A stretch of DNA of 64,000 nt, from assembly GCA_964617955.1 (NCBI GenBank), contig CAZTXB010000001.1, positions 124,001 through 188,000 of the forward strand, given 5' to 3'. The notes under the pieces were generated by a model. The model was not told the origin of the DNA, made no database searches, and worked only from the letters and a program-made list of their open reading frames with translations. The stretch comes from JABWCE01 sp964617955 (GTDB taxonomy: Bacteria; Bacteroidota; Bacteroidia; NS11-12g; UBA9320). Shown in pieces: positions 36,490 through 45,131 of this stretch; within the stretch, counting starts at the first letter, position 1, and each line of letters begins with the position of its first letter. Position numbers and translations under genes: made by a program.

Positions 36490-37251
36490 ATGAATGGTAA
36501 AATGAAAGCCATAATCGTAGATGATGAAGAAAGTGCCAGAAACATTTTATTCAATTTATTGCAGAGCTACGCCGAAGACATTGAGATAATGGCCTTGTGC
36601 GAGGATGTTGTAAACGCTGTCCAATCCATTAATCAGCATCAGCCCGATGTGGTTTTTTTGGACATAGAAATGCCAAACTACAGCGGATTGGAACTGGTTT
36701 CTTTTTTTCAGGAAATAAATTTTCAAATCATTTTTGTCACGGCTTACAATCATTTTGCCCTTAGAGCATTTGAAGTAGCTGCATTTGATTACCTTCTCAA
36801 ACCGATTGAATTATCGAGGTTAGACAAGTCCATAAAAAAACTGATCACCAAAACCAACCAAAGCAAAGAAGCGCTGAATTATCAAATTTTAAAAGAAAGT
36901 TTAAAAGATAAGGCTATTCAAAAGATGATTGTAAACCATCATGGGAACCAAAAGGCCATTCTTTTATCAGACGTTATAGCCATTGAAGCCAACGAAGCTT
37001 ATACTTCAGTAATCGATATTAGCGGGAGTAAATATATCATAAGTAAAAACTTGAAATATTTTGAGGTTCTTCTTGCTGACAATAATGAATTTTTCAGAGT
37101 CCATAAATCCTGGATAGTCAACTATAATCATATTGTTCACTATTCAAATTCCGATTACACCATTTGTTTAACTAATGAGTTGGAGGCAAAGCTATCTAAA
37201 TACAAAAAGGCCGAATTTGAAGCGTGGTATAAGAATTATAAAACAAGTTGA
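36490..37251 (+). CDS. LytTR-family response regulator
   Basis: 253 residues. The receiver domain (5-120) has the acidic pair in IIVDDEES, phospho-acceptor Asp58 in VVFLDIEMP, and Lys in FDYLLKPIE. The DNA-binding LytTR domain (~150-250) includes IAIEANEAYTSV, FFRVHKSWIVNYNHI and the closing lysine-rich strand. It is the expected target of the upstream kinase. Alternative ATG 36502 would remove four residues. A near -7 box (TAAAGTTG) overlaps the upstream spacer, so some independent transcription is possible. Its targets may include the downstream secreted protein and peptides, but no LytTR direct repeat could be identified confidently. Confidence 0.93.
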   Translation: MNGKMKAIIVDDEESARNILFNLLQSYAEDIEIMALCEDVVNAVQSINQHQPDVVFLDIEMPNYSGLELVSFFQEINFQIIFVTAYNHFALRAFEVAAFDYLLKPIELSRLDKSIKKLITKTNQSKEALNYQILKESLKDKAIQKMIVNHHGNQKAILLSDVIAIEANEAYTSVIDISGSKYIISKNLKYFEVLLADNNEFFRVHKSWIVNYNHIVHYSNSDYTICLTNELEAKLSKYKKAEFEAWYKNYKTS

Positions 37252-37317
37252 GCTTTCTGTTCCTATACAAAATTTTCCATTCCTAAATTCTAACCTTAAT
37301 TGTGAGAGTTATTGCAT

Positions 37318-37325
37318 TAGGTTTG
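37318..37325 (+). promoter_or_regulatory. -7 promoter box TAGGTTTG before the secreted-protein/peptide genes
   Basis: TAnnTTTG match four bases before ATG 37330. A TTG at 37300-37302 is 15 bases upstream, a short spacing for the -33 element. It would give the secreted protein and peptides their own, nearly leaderless, transcript. Confidence 0.45.
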
Positions 37326-37329
37326 AATC

Positions 37330-38730
37330 ATGAAATACAAAAATTTTTTACCCAAAGTATTATTAGTATTAGCGCTAAGTGTATTTGCGACTTCAATGGT
37401 TGCTCAGAATTTTGAAATTAAATCCACTAGTTCAATAAATATAATCAATTCGGATATAACAGTTTCCGGAGGGAATTTAGTATTTAGAGAAAGCGCAACA
37501 TTTGAAGTTGAAGGAATGATAAATATAACTATTGAAAGTGATGATTATTCACTTACTATTTCCTTTAATGGATTTGATAAAAACGGTAAGAAACGGGAAG
37601 AGGATAGAATAATTAAAGAATCTGATAGGCAAATGGGAAGAGAAAGCATATTTGTCAATGCCGAATTAAAAATAGATGCGAGTAAAGATAATCCCTTCTA
37701 TATAAAAGAAATAATATTAAAAGTAGTCAATTCTGATAAAAAAACCACATCGGCTACCGAAACTTTTAATATCACAGACTCAAAACCCAATTTTGCTCTT
37801 TTACTCAATGGCATAAGCAAACCTATTTCACGTGGCAGTTGTTCTTTTGGTAAATGCTGGTGTTTTTTTCAAACCAAGGATAACGATGGCAAACTAATAA
37901 AATTGGATGCTATAAAAATTAAACAAACCATAAGTAAAGATAAAACAGATAATCAAACCTATTTGGATATTGCAATGGTAGTGAATAATGCCAATGAAAA
38001 TAACAATGCACCCACTATTGCACAATTGTTAGTATGGGGCGAAATAGACCTTGCTGGCACAGCAGAAATTTTAGGCAAGCCGATAAAATGGACTTGGGTT
38101 GGCGGTGGAGTTACATCAGAGGATGATTGGGAACAACCCGTTTCCCGAATTAATATTACTAACTTAACCGGGGTAAAACTAACAGCACCCGTACTTCATT
38201 TTAGAACCGCAGATGGCTCAGCTTTTGGAATACCCGATGCAAGTATTGCATTGGAATATAATAGTGGCTATGAAAAGCCAACATCCGACAATTTTACTTG
38301 GACTGAAACCTGGATTGCCGATCAAAAAGAGAAAGACCCCTGCAAAACAAAATATGCTATCTCTGATATTACGTTTAGCGAATCATCTGCCTCAGGATAT
38401 TATGGGGTACAATTGAGTTTTCAACTCGAAAAAAATAGCAATATACCCGCTGCAACCGCCATGATTATTGAACTCACCGATTGCAAAGGCTATAAAGTCT
38501 ATGTAAAGATTTCACTGAAATTCGACAACAAAACCGGGACTTATTATGGAAGTGAAACCCTTGGGGAACAAAAAGGCTGTGCCTGGTCGCTTACCTATGG
38601 AGAAATCGCAGCCTACAATTCGTGTAAGGATAAGAATGTGTGGTCATTTGACACCAGCAAAGCGAAAGGTAATGGAAGTGGCACAAAGAATGCAACGACA
38701 CAAACCAGTACAAGACCTCAACTGCTTTAA
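37330..38730 (+). CDS. Unrecognised secreted protein of the LytTR/peptide locus
   Basis: 466 residues. The signal peptide ends SMVAQ. The mature protein is predicted beta-rich and Asn/Lys/Thr-rich, with a compact Cys cluster (GSCSFGKCWCFF, about residues 174-185) and single later Cys (KDPCKTK, LTDCKGY, KGCAW, YNSCKD), which could form disulfides in the periplasm or outside. A Gly/Thr/Ser-rich tail ends RPQLL; there is no T9SS sorting domain and no transmembrane segment. No domain family is recognised. It lies 78 bases after the response regulator and 61 before the first small peptide. Base use is more A/T-biased than in flanking housekeeping genes. Confidence 0.75.
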   Translation: MKYKNFLPKVLLVLALSVFATSMVAQNFEIKSTSSINIINSDITVSGGNLVFRESATFEVEGMINITIESDDYSLTISFNGFDKNGKKREEDRIIKESDRQMGRESIFVNAELKIDASKDNPFYIKEIILKVVNSDKKTTSATETFNITDSKPNFALLLNGISKPISRGSCSFGKCWCFFQTKDNDGKLIKLDAIKIKQTISKDKTDNQTYLDIAMVVNNANENNNAPTIAQLLVWGEIDLAGTAEILGKPIKWTWVGGGVTSEDDWEQPVSRINITNLTGVKLTAPVLHFRTADGSAFGIPDASIALEYNSGYEKPTSDNFTWTETWIADQKEKDPCKTKYAISDITFSESSASGYYGVQLSFQLEKNSNIPAATAMIIELTDCKGYKVYVKISLKFDNKTGTYYGSETLGEQKGCAWSLTYGEIAAYNSCKDKNVWSFDTSKAKGNGSGTKNATTQTSTRPQLL

Positions 38731-38791
38731 AAGATAATTCCTGTTAGAATTATACGATCAAATTTTATAAAAAAAATTAAAAACATAACAT

Positions 38792-38962
38792 ATGAACACA
38801 AAAAACACAAAAGCTGAAAACAAAAAATCATTAAATGATTTAAAAAAACAAAGTATTGACGGCTCTAATGTATTGGGCGGGGGTGTCAGCAAATCGTCGA
38901 CGGTGGCGGAGGATAATCCAATATTTCAACCCAATCCCGGGCCGATGAACAATGTTTTATAA
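38792..38962 (+). CDS. Small peptide with GGG leader-like motif, copy 1
   Basis: 56 residues. The N-terminal ~31 residues are Asn/Lys/Thr-rich and end in IDGSNVLGGG. This half is shared with the next peptide (KNT..N.KS.NDL....IDG.NVLGGG), whereas the C-terminal 25 residues (VSKSSTVAEDNPIF, then Pro-rich) are unique. A conserved leader with a variable core and a terminal double glycine is the arrangement of class II bacteriocin, pheromone and RiPP precursors. The match to the usual leader consensus is imperfect: hydrophobic positions -4 and -7 are only partly met. No Cys in the core. It is followed by a stem-loop at 38982-39001. Confidence 0.6.
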   Translation: MNTKNTKAENKKSLNDLKKQSIDGSNVLGGGVSKSSTVAEDNPIFQPNPGPMNNVL

Positions 38963-38981
38963 CCTTAATATCCATCGCCCA

Positions 38982-39001
38982 GATTCATGTCCTCACGATT
39001 C
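38982..39001 (+). repeat. Stem-loop after peptide 1, copy A
   Basis: GATTCATG-tcct-CACGATTC: six of eight positions pair. It is the degenerate copy of the perfect hairpin at 39310-39329. The flanks are also shared (GCCCAG before, ATAACCAAT after), showing a duplicated peptide-plus-tail unit. No T-run follows, so it is probably not an intrinsic terminator. Confidence 0.6.
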
Positions 39002-39046
39002 AGAATTAACAACAATAACCAATATCAAAATTAAAAAACAAATATC

Positions 39047-39283
39047 ATGAATACAAAAAACACAACAACGCAAAACACAAAATCAATCAATGATTTAACA
39101 AACGAAATAATTGATGGCACAAATGTATTAGGCGGAGGAGCTAATATCGGCGGATTTAGTAATATGGATAATGAGGATGATATTATCCTTGAAGGGAATG
39201 GAATAGGATTATCAAATACCATAAAACCACCACAATTAATTATGCTTTGTGGAGACAAAAATATTAACATTGGTAGAAAGTAA
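39047..39283 (+). CDS. Small peptide with GGG leader-like motif, copy 2
   Basis: 78 residues. Leader-like half as in copy 1, ending IDGTNVLGGG at residues 22-31. The remaining 47 residues start ANIGGFSNMDNEDD, are acidic at first, contain one Cys (IMLCGDK) and end in a basic NIGRK. The longer, different core and conserved leader argue for real selection on the leader. It lies 84 bases after copy 1. The closest ABC exporter (39405-41261) is convergent and lacks a C39 peptidase, so it is not an evident partner. Confidence 0.6.
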   Translation: MNTKNTTTQNTKSINDLTNEIIDGTNVLGGGANIGGFSNMDNEDDIILEGNGIGLSNTIKPPQLIMLCGDKNINIGRK

Positions 39284-39309
39284 ATTAATGATTATTTGAT
39301 CACTGCCCA

Positions 39310-39329
39310 GATTCGTGTCCTCACGAATC
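39310..39329 (+). repeat. Stem-loop after peptide 2, copy B (perfect)
   Basis: GATTCGTG-tcct-CACGAATC, a perfect 8-base stem with a TCCT loop, 27 bases after the peptide 2 stop. The same loop and flanks occur after peptide 1. Confidence 0.65.
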
Positions 39330-39404
39330 AGCGATAACCAATGTATCTTATATTAAAATTATACGCAAATCCCCTACATAAGGTGGAGAGGTCTTAACTC
39401 TTTT

Positions 39405-41261
39405 TTAAATCGCTGTACCTCTTTTGACGTGATCCGAGCCATGCGCTCTCTCCAGGGCCTGAATGGTATAGTACCTTTGGTATATTCCATCGCTAATCGC
39501 CATCAATTCGTCATGGGTTCCCCGTTCAGCGATTTGGCCATTGTCCAGCACCAAAATCAAATCTGCATTTCTTATCGTGCTCAAGCGATGGGCAATGACG
39601 AGTGAGGTTCGGTTGTGAAGCAGATGTTCAAGGGCGTCCTGAACCAATCGCTCACTTTCGCTGTCGAGGCTGCTGGTGGCCTCGTCCAAGATCAAAATCT
39701 GGGGGTCCTTTAAAATAGCACGGGCCAATGCAATACGTTGTCTCTGGCCACCTGATAATTTCACGCCCCTGTCACCTACGAGCGTCTCATATCCTTGCGA
39801 AAAGGAGCTTATGAACTTATGGGCATTGGCGGTTTTGGCAGCCGAAATAATTTCATCCATCGTGGCACCGGGTTTTCCGTAACCGATATTTTCGCCGATG
39901 CTTCCCCCAAATAAAAGTATTTCCTGAGGAACAAAGGCAAATAAACGCCGGTAAAGCGTTGAGTCTAAAGTTTCAATGTCAGTGCCATCCAATTCAATAG
40001 AGCCTTGGGTCGGCTTGTAAAATTTAAGCAAGAGGGATGCTAAAGTAGACTTACCCATTCCGCTAGGGCCTACAATGGCGATTTGCTGACCTTTTGAAAT
40101 GCTTAGATTGAGGTTATCAATGACCAATTGTTCAGGCCGTGAGGGATATGAAAATTGAATGTTTTTAAAATGAATCTGTTCTTCGAATTGTAGCGCACTG
40201 CTTTGCGCCGGTGGATGAAGGTTAATTTCTGAATCTTCTTTTAATATTTCTTTGACCCTTTGGGTGGCACCAATGGATTTTTGCAATTGGGTATAATTTT
40301 CGGCAAAGCCGGCCAACGAACCGGCTATAAACATGCTAAAAAATACAAATTTATTCAGGGTGCCTATTTCCATCAACCCGGCTTGTACTTTGCTCAAACC
40401 AACCCATAATACCAGGGAAATGGCCCCAAACATTAAAAACATAACGGTGCCAGCAAAGGCGCCTCTGAATCCGGCGTTGCGAATAGCAAGTTCCACAACT
40501 TTCTTCAACCCGGCAGTATACCGCCTTACCTCGAAAGGTTCATTGGTATAGGTTTTTACACTGCTGATGCCCTGCAAGGATTCTTCTAAAATAACCGAGG
40601 TTTTAGCCAATTGCTCCTGAGTTTTACGGGCATTGTTCTTAATCTTTTTGCCAAAGTAAAAAGCAAAAACTATGATGAGCGGCACTACACTTAAGAACCA
40701 CAAAGCAAGGTCGGGAAACATGAGGATAACATAGGTTAATCCCCCTGTTAAAATGATGGTTTGTCGGATGACATTCGACAAAATGGTGCTGAGGGTATCC
40801 TGAATTTGGGACAAATCGTTCGAAACCCGGCTAATCAACTCCCCCACTCTGTTTTGATAAAAAAAATCAACCGGCAAGCTGATGATCTTTTCGTAAAGTT
40901 TAACCCGGATATCCGCTACAGCTTTTTCTCCAACTTCGGCAAACCATTTAATGCGAAATAAGGCCAGTACTGAAATGGTTACAATCAGTCCGGCCATCAC
41001 CGTAAAAACCGATTTTAAATTCGAACCAAAATACTTCGAAGCCTTGTTGTGTACCGCAATGTTGATTAAATCGCCTAAGATGGTAGGAAAGAGAAGCGAC
41101 AGGCTGCTGGTCAGCGCCAGAAACAACATGCCAATAATGAACTTAACTTTATAAGGCCTTACAAAAGAAAAAATAAAAAAAGCCTCCTTTAAATTGGCTT
41201 TTGAAAATCGCGCCTTGGGCAATTCGTCTTCAATTTTTCCGGCGGAGTTGAACCTGGACAT
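39405..41261 (-). CDS. ABC transporter, fused membrane and ATPase domains (MsbA/BmrA type)
   Basis: 618-residue half-transporter. Residues ~35-345 hold six membrane helices of the type 1 ABC exporter fold. The ATPase domain has Walker A GPSGMGKST, signature LSGGQRQR, Walker B ILILDEATSSLD and the switch IAHRLSTIRNADLI. There is no peptidase C39 domain. Homodimers of this group export lipids or drugs; the substrate is not readable. Promoter -7 box at 41270-41277. The convergent orientation separates it from the peptide genes. Confidence 0.92.
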   Translation of the reverse strand: MSRFNSAGKIEDELPKARFSKANLKEAFFIFSFVRPYKVKFIIGMLFLALTSSLSLLFPTILGDLINIAVHNKASKYFGSNLKSVFTVMAGLIVTISVLALFRIKWFAEVGEKAVADIRVKLYEKIISLPVDFFYQNRVGELISRVSNDLSQIQDTLSTILSNVIRQTIILTGGLTYVILMFPDLALWFLSVVPLIIVFAFYFGKKIKNNARKTQEQLAKTSVILEESLQGISSVKTYTNEPFEVRRYTAGLKKVVELAIRNAGFRGAFAGTVMFLMFGAISLVLWVGLSKVQAGLMEIGTLNKFVFFSMFIAGSLAGFAENYTQLQKSIGATQRVKEILKEDSEINLHPPAQSSALQFEEQIHFKNIQFSYPSRPEQLVIDNLNLSISKGQQIAIVGPSGMGKSTLASLLLKFYKPTQGSIELDGTDIETLDSTLYRRLFAFVPQEILLFGGSIGENIGYGKPGATMDEIISAAKTANAHKFISSFSQGYETLVGDRGVKLSGGQRQRIALARAILKDPQILILDEATSSLDSESERLVQDALEHLLHNRTSLVIAHRLSTIRNADLILVLDNGQIAERGTHDELMAISDGIYQRYYTIQALERAHGSDHVKRGTAI

Positions 41262-41269
41262 ATCGGGGG

Positions 41270-41277
41270 CAAATTTA
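41270..41277 (-). promoter_or_regulatory. -7 promoter box TAAATTTG for the ABC exporter
   Basis: Minus-strand TAnnTTTG match followed by C, eight bases before the ATG at 41261. Confidence 0.5.
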
Positions 41278-41330
41278 CCGGTATTTTAAGCTTCAATCAT
41301 GCTTTTAGACACTTGTTTTTAAAATTCATT

Positions 41331-41338
41331 TACCTTTG
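41331..41338 (+). promoter_or_regulatory. -7 promoter box TACCTTTG
   Basis: TAnnTTTG match with a TTG at 41313-41315; drives the lipoprotein at 41362 with a short leader and is divergent from the exporter promoter. Confidence 0.5.
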
Positions 41339-41361
41339 AACGCCCTTGCGAATTTGTAATT

Positions 41362-42315
41362 ATGAAAAAATACAGTTTATACCTCTTGATACTCGCTCTC
41401 TCTAGCCAATGCACGGTCTCAAAATATTCCAATAAGCAAAAGAATGAGGAAACAAGCATGAAAGTCGTTGACGACGAAACCTATCTTGCCCAAACCACTG
41501 AAGAACAGCCCTTAGCCAGAGGGGTTAAAAGCAGGGGCTTGATCACGGCTAATATGTTACTTCAGGGAGTGAGTCTTGGCACCGAAAGTTTGAAAAAATT
41601 CATAGACAAAGAAAAGAAAAAGTATGTGGCCGAATATACAGATGGCCTTTCCAATCTTTATTTCTACAGCCACCTGAGCGCTAAAAATGCCTGGGATCCC
41701 GAAGGCATCCAATTCAAAGAATTCACCTTCGTTCGATTGTTTGAAACCAAAAGCGGAAAAATGGATACCGCCTTAATGCTCACTTTTATGCTCGACACCA
41801 GCTCAACTTTTGAAATTTATAACAATGCCACATTTAGACTGCGTCTGAAAGACATTTACGTCAAATATGCCAAGGCAAAAGTCCCAACCAAACGCTGGTA
41901 TATTCCATGGAGTTACATGCAAAAAAAACGCAATGATAAAATTGACCTCGACATTGAAATTGATTTCACAGGGAACTACAACACCGAGCAAGGACTTATG
42001 ATAAAGGATGCCGACCTTGGTAAATTTTATTTGTTGTTGAGAGATGCCCCGCTCAACCCGTCGGATAATGATTATAAAAAATATTACGAGGAACTTATCC
42101 ATTCACAACTCGACGGATACAGTTTTATCGTTCCCCGGTCTTTTGGCCATTATTTCGATGGAACTGAATACAAACCTTGTTATAGTCAGGGAAAATACTC
42201 CATTGCCATAAAAATTACAGAATCGGGAAACGAAAAGTACATCGACAAGTTGATTATGGAACATTCATCCACTGCCATTGACGCCATGTACGATCAATTA
42301 AAAAAGATAAAGTAA
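41362..42315 (+). CDS. Hypothetical lipoprotein
   Basis: 317 residues. A signal with a lipobox-like end (ALSSQC|TVSK) is followed by a lysine-rich linker and a soluble body without membrane segments. The body is mixed alpha/beta, with many Tyr and Lys, and includes NLYFYSHLSAKNAW and DIEIDFTGNYN. No family recognised. It is divergent from the ABC exporter and convergent with the chitinase gene. Confidence 0.65.
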   Translation: MKKYSLYLLILALSSQCTVSKYSNKQKNEETSMKVVDDETYLAQTTEEQPLARGVKSRGLITANMLLQGVSLGTESLKKFIDKEKKKYVAEYTDGLSNLYFYSHLSAKNAWDPEGIQFKEFTFVRLFETKSGKMDTALMLTFMLDTSSTFEIYNNATFRLRLKDIYVKYAKAKVPTKRWYIPWSYMQKKRNDKIDLDIEIDFTGNYNTEQGLMIKDADLGKFYLLLRDAPLNPSDNDYKKYYEELIHSQLDGYSFIVPRSFGHYFDGTEYKPCYSQGKYSIAIKITESGNEKYIDKLIMEHSSTAIDAMYDQLKKIK

Positions 42316-42459
42316 CCTGGTTTTGTCACAAGGAAGCTAAGAGCCACCCTGTCTAAGTTTCTTTATTTTACCTAAATTTTGTTATTTCCTTCTCATATTT
42401 CCAACTCGAAAGGTGTATAAACTGAGATTTTTCAATAAGCCTTAGGTTATATTTTCCAA

Positions 42460-42480
42460 AATTTCAATCCAATTGAAATT
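42460..42480 (-). terminator. Possible terminator at the end of the chitinase gene
   Basis: Perfect 9-base stem AATTTCAAT/ATTGAAATT with a three-base loop, overlapping the last bases of the chitinase stop codon. On the minus strand only a short T-rich tail (TTTTGG) follows, so efficiency is doubtful. It lies between convergent genes. Confidence 0.4.
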
Positions 42481-44848
42481 AATTGATCTTGAAAATTTTA
42501 GAAACGAAATCATTGATATAAAGATAATACATTCCAGCCTGTTCTTTTTCCAAGGATATCGAATTACTACCCGGTTGCAGATATCCTTTTTTTAAAAATT
42601 TGCCGGTTATATCTTTTAAAATATAGGTTTGCCTGCTGGTTCCCGACAAATAAATTATAAGCAAATCATTGGTCGGGTTCGGATAAATTATAGGGCCCAA
42701 CACTTTTTGTAAGTGATTTAGTTTCAAATTGATAAAAGTAAAACATTTGGATGTGTCGGAACATCCACTTTGAGTAATAATAACGGCATAGTTACCATTT
42801 GACTTTACAACAAATGTTGATTTATTTTCACCTGCGATTGGTTCATATTCATGATTACAGTCAACCCATTGAAAGGAATCGGCAGTTGTTTTTGCCATTA
42901 AAACTAAATTATTTTGGACAACTTCAGTTTCTATTTTCTGAATGATTAACTTAAGTGTAACCAAGCTATCACAACCATTTGAGGCACCTCCTTTTATGAT
43001 AAATGTTGATGAATCATTGTTTTCGGTATAGGTTTTACCGTCAATCCAAACCAAAGATTTGCATGCCTCTTGCCTATCAAAACCCAATGTGTTATTTAAA
43101 ATTTTTAAATGAAGCACGACGAGACTGTCGCAACCATTAGATGCGCCTCCTTTTATTAAATAGATTGCAGAGTCGGTATTTGAAAAGTAAGTTTTACCAT
43201 CTATCCATTTATAAAAATTGCAAGCAACTTGATTGTCTGTACCATAAGCAATGGGTAATATTTTTAAATTTAATCGTACGATGCTGTCACAACCATTGGC
43301 AGACTTGTTTTTTAAAACAAACAAGGCAGAATCGTTATTTTTAAAATAGTGCTTCTCGTCGATCCACTTAAAACTATGGCATACAGCATGTGAGTCTATT
43401 CTTAAGGAGGAGGGCAAAATTTTAAGATTTAACGTAACGATACTGTCACACCCATTTTTAGCACCATTTTTATAAATGAATTGCGATGTATCATTGTTTT
43501 GGGTATAGGTTTTTCCGTTGATCCATTTATATGAATTACAGGCACTTTGTTTATCAGTGCTTTTGGCTGTTGGTAGAATGCTTAAATTTAATATCACCAA
43601 ACTATCATTTCCGTTTTTATCCCCTTTCTTTAGGGTAAAATAGCTTGTTTTGCCATTTTCGGTATATGTTTTTCCGTCTATCCAAACCAAAGAATCACAA
43701 ACAGATTTAGAATCTATACCAAATGAACCGTAAACAGAACTGCTGGTTTTACAGTTTGCATAATCTTCCATGGCATTCGACGCTGAAGCATAACATAAGG
43801 TGGAATAATTCAATGAATCTTCTTTTCGAATGTCAGTGGATTTAAAACCCATGATCTTTAAATAATATTTATAGAGTTGAGATCGAATTTCTACTTTTTG
43901 GGTATAAGCTGCAGATGAGGATGTTCGACATTCGAGGCCACCATTTATGATATTATTGGTATGGGCAAACCCACTAGTCATCATTTTTGAAGATTTATAG
44001 GTATTTTCATGCAGCCACTGGTCATGCATTACCTGATGGCAAGATGGCTTAGGGCATTGGGGCATCATCCAAAACCAAATGGCACTTTTAAAAGCCAATA
44101 CCCCATTTTCTTGCAGCGAATCCGGGTGCTTTAAAAGCAAATTTTTATCATTATAAATAAATTTACTAAACTGTCCATAGTTATAATTCCAGGATAATTG
44201 GATTGGCCCCCTACCATAATACCCTACAGCTGAATCCGGTGGGTACTCGGAATGAGCCTGAGAATACGTGCCTTTTCCGTTGGCTTTGGTATATCCGACT
44301 TCATGCACAAAGTAAAGTCCCCAACTGGCGTAATCGCCTGCTGAACCTCCTCCTACCGGCAATTGCCAGCCTCCGGTGGTTTCTTTTGAAATATTAGCTA
44401 AAAAAGCAGCTAATTCTCGTCTGTTGTTGGTTTGAGAATTTTCATTTAAAAAGGTTTCAAAATCAACAATTGTGATAGTCTCGGGAGTGGTGTTGGAATA
44501 CCACCACGATTCCACATCGGAATACACATAGGTAATAAGATCTTTCTTTTTGGTGATGGTAATTCTTTGGCCCCATACCCCTTTTTTAATTCGGATAATC
44601 ACAAAATAGTTCGCCATTTCATCGGCGGCCTTACTTAAATTTTTAAATGAATAAAAGTCTGAGGAGTAACCTTGTGGATGCGTGCCATATATGCCCGCCC
44701 TGCGAGGAAACAATGAATCCCAAGCCGAACTTGAAATCAACTTCTCAAGCATCTGTTTTTGAGCGCTAGTAGGTATAGTTAAACAACTCAGTAAAATAAA
44801 CAGAAACACATGGAATGTTTTTTTCACATCTCTTTTTATAATTTTCAA
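42479..44848 (-). CDS. Secreted GH19 chitinase-like protein with five internal repeats and T9SS domain
   Basis: 789 residues. Signal peptide (ends PTSAQ). The GH19 domain (~70-340) shows ISKETTGGW with Glu156 as the likely catalytic acid, a second Glu in FVHEVG (183), and the family hallmark YYGRGPIQLSWNYNYG. Five tandem units of ~47 residues follow (~375-620), each with a Cys, KW/VWIDGKTY and NGCDS(L/I)V..L.L.IL, a beta-repeat stalk often seen in Bacteroidota surface proteins. An Ig-like segment and a T9SS sorting domain (YPNPTNDLL to the end) close it. GH19 enzymes cut chitin or, in phage and bacterial forms, peptidoglycan. The usual His before the catalytic Glu is Lys here. Confidence 0.88.
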   Translation of the reverse strand: MKIIKRDVKKTFHVFLFILLSCLTIPTSAQKQMLEKLISSSAWDSLFPRRAGIYGTHPQGYSSDFYSFKNLSKAADEMANYFVIIRIKKGVWGQRITITKKKDLITYVYSDVESWWYSNTTPETITIVDFETFLNENSQTNNRRELAAFLANISKETTGGWQLPVGGGSAGDYASWGLYFVHEVGYTKANGKGTYSQAHSEYPPDSAVGYYGRGPIQLSWNYNYGQFSKFIYNDKNLLLKHPDSLQENGVLAFKSAIWFWMMPQCPKPSCHQVMHDQWLHENTYKSSKMMTSGFAHTNNIINGGLECRTSSSAAYTQKVEIRSQLYKYYLKIMGFKSTDIRKEDSLNYSTLCYASASNAMEDYANCKTSSSVYGSFGIDSKSVCDSLVWIDGKTYTENGKTSYFTLKKGDKNGNDSLVILNLSILPTAKSTDKQSACNSYKWINGKTYTQNNDTSQFIYKNGAKNGCDSIVTLNLKILPSSLRIDSHAVCHSFKWIDEKHYFKNNDSALFVLKNKSANGCDSIVRLNLKILPIAYGTDNQVACNFYKWIDGKTYFSNTDSAIYLIKGGASNGCDSLVVLHLKILNNTLGFDRQEACKSLVWIDGKTYTENNDSSTFIIKGGASNGCDSLVTLKLIIQKIETEVVQNNLVLMAKTTADSFQWVDCNHEYEPIAGENKSTFVVKSNGNYAVIITQSGCSDTSKCFTFINLKLNHLQKVLGPIIYPNPTNDLLIIYLSGTSRQTYILKDITGKFLKKGYLQPGSNSISLEKEQAGMYYLYINDFVSKIFKIN

Positions 44849-45115
44849 AATAAGGGATTAAAAACGTGATTTAATACATTTTCATTTTGGCATAACGCCC
44901 ACGATCGCATCTGGGCACTGGTTCCAAGTTGGCTTTAAAACATATAAAAATTTAATGCCTGATTGCGATTGGGAGGCAAAATTGGAATTCTGCAAAATAA
45001 TTGTGAGTGTCTCATTTTTAACAATATATTTAATCATCTCTTTATGGGTTTTTGAACTTGAAAAATAACTTTTGACCCGGATGTTCCGTATAAAGCTTTA
45101 AATGAATATTTTTAT

Positions 45116-45123
45116 TACCTTTG
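45116..45123 (+). promoter_or_regulatory. -7 promoter box TACCTTTG for the bamD operon
   Basis: TAnnTTTG match followed by C, eight bases before ATG 45132. The earlier ATG at 45102 lies upstream of the box and is therefore rejected as start. Confidence 0.55.
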
Positions 45124-45131
45124 CAGGCTTG

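Noticed and set aside
39405..41261. The ABC exporter as the dedicated peptide exporter
   Set aside because: It is convergent to the peptide genes, has its own promoter and lacks the C39 peptidase domain that cuts GG leaders. It remains possible but unsupported.
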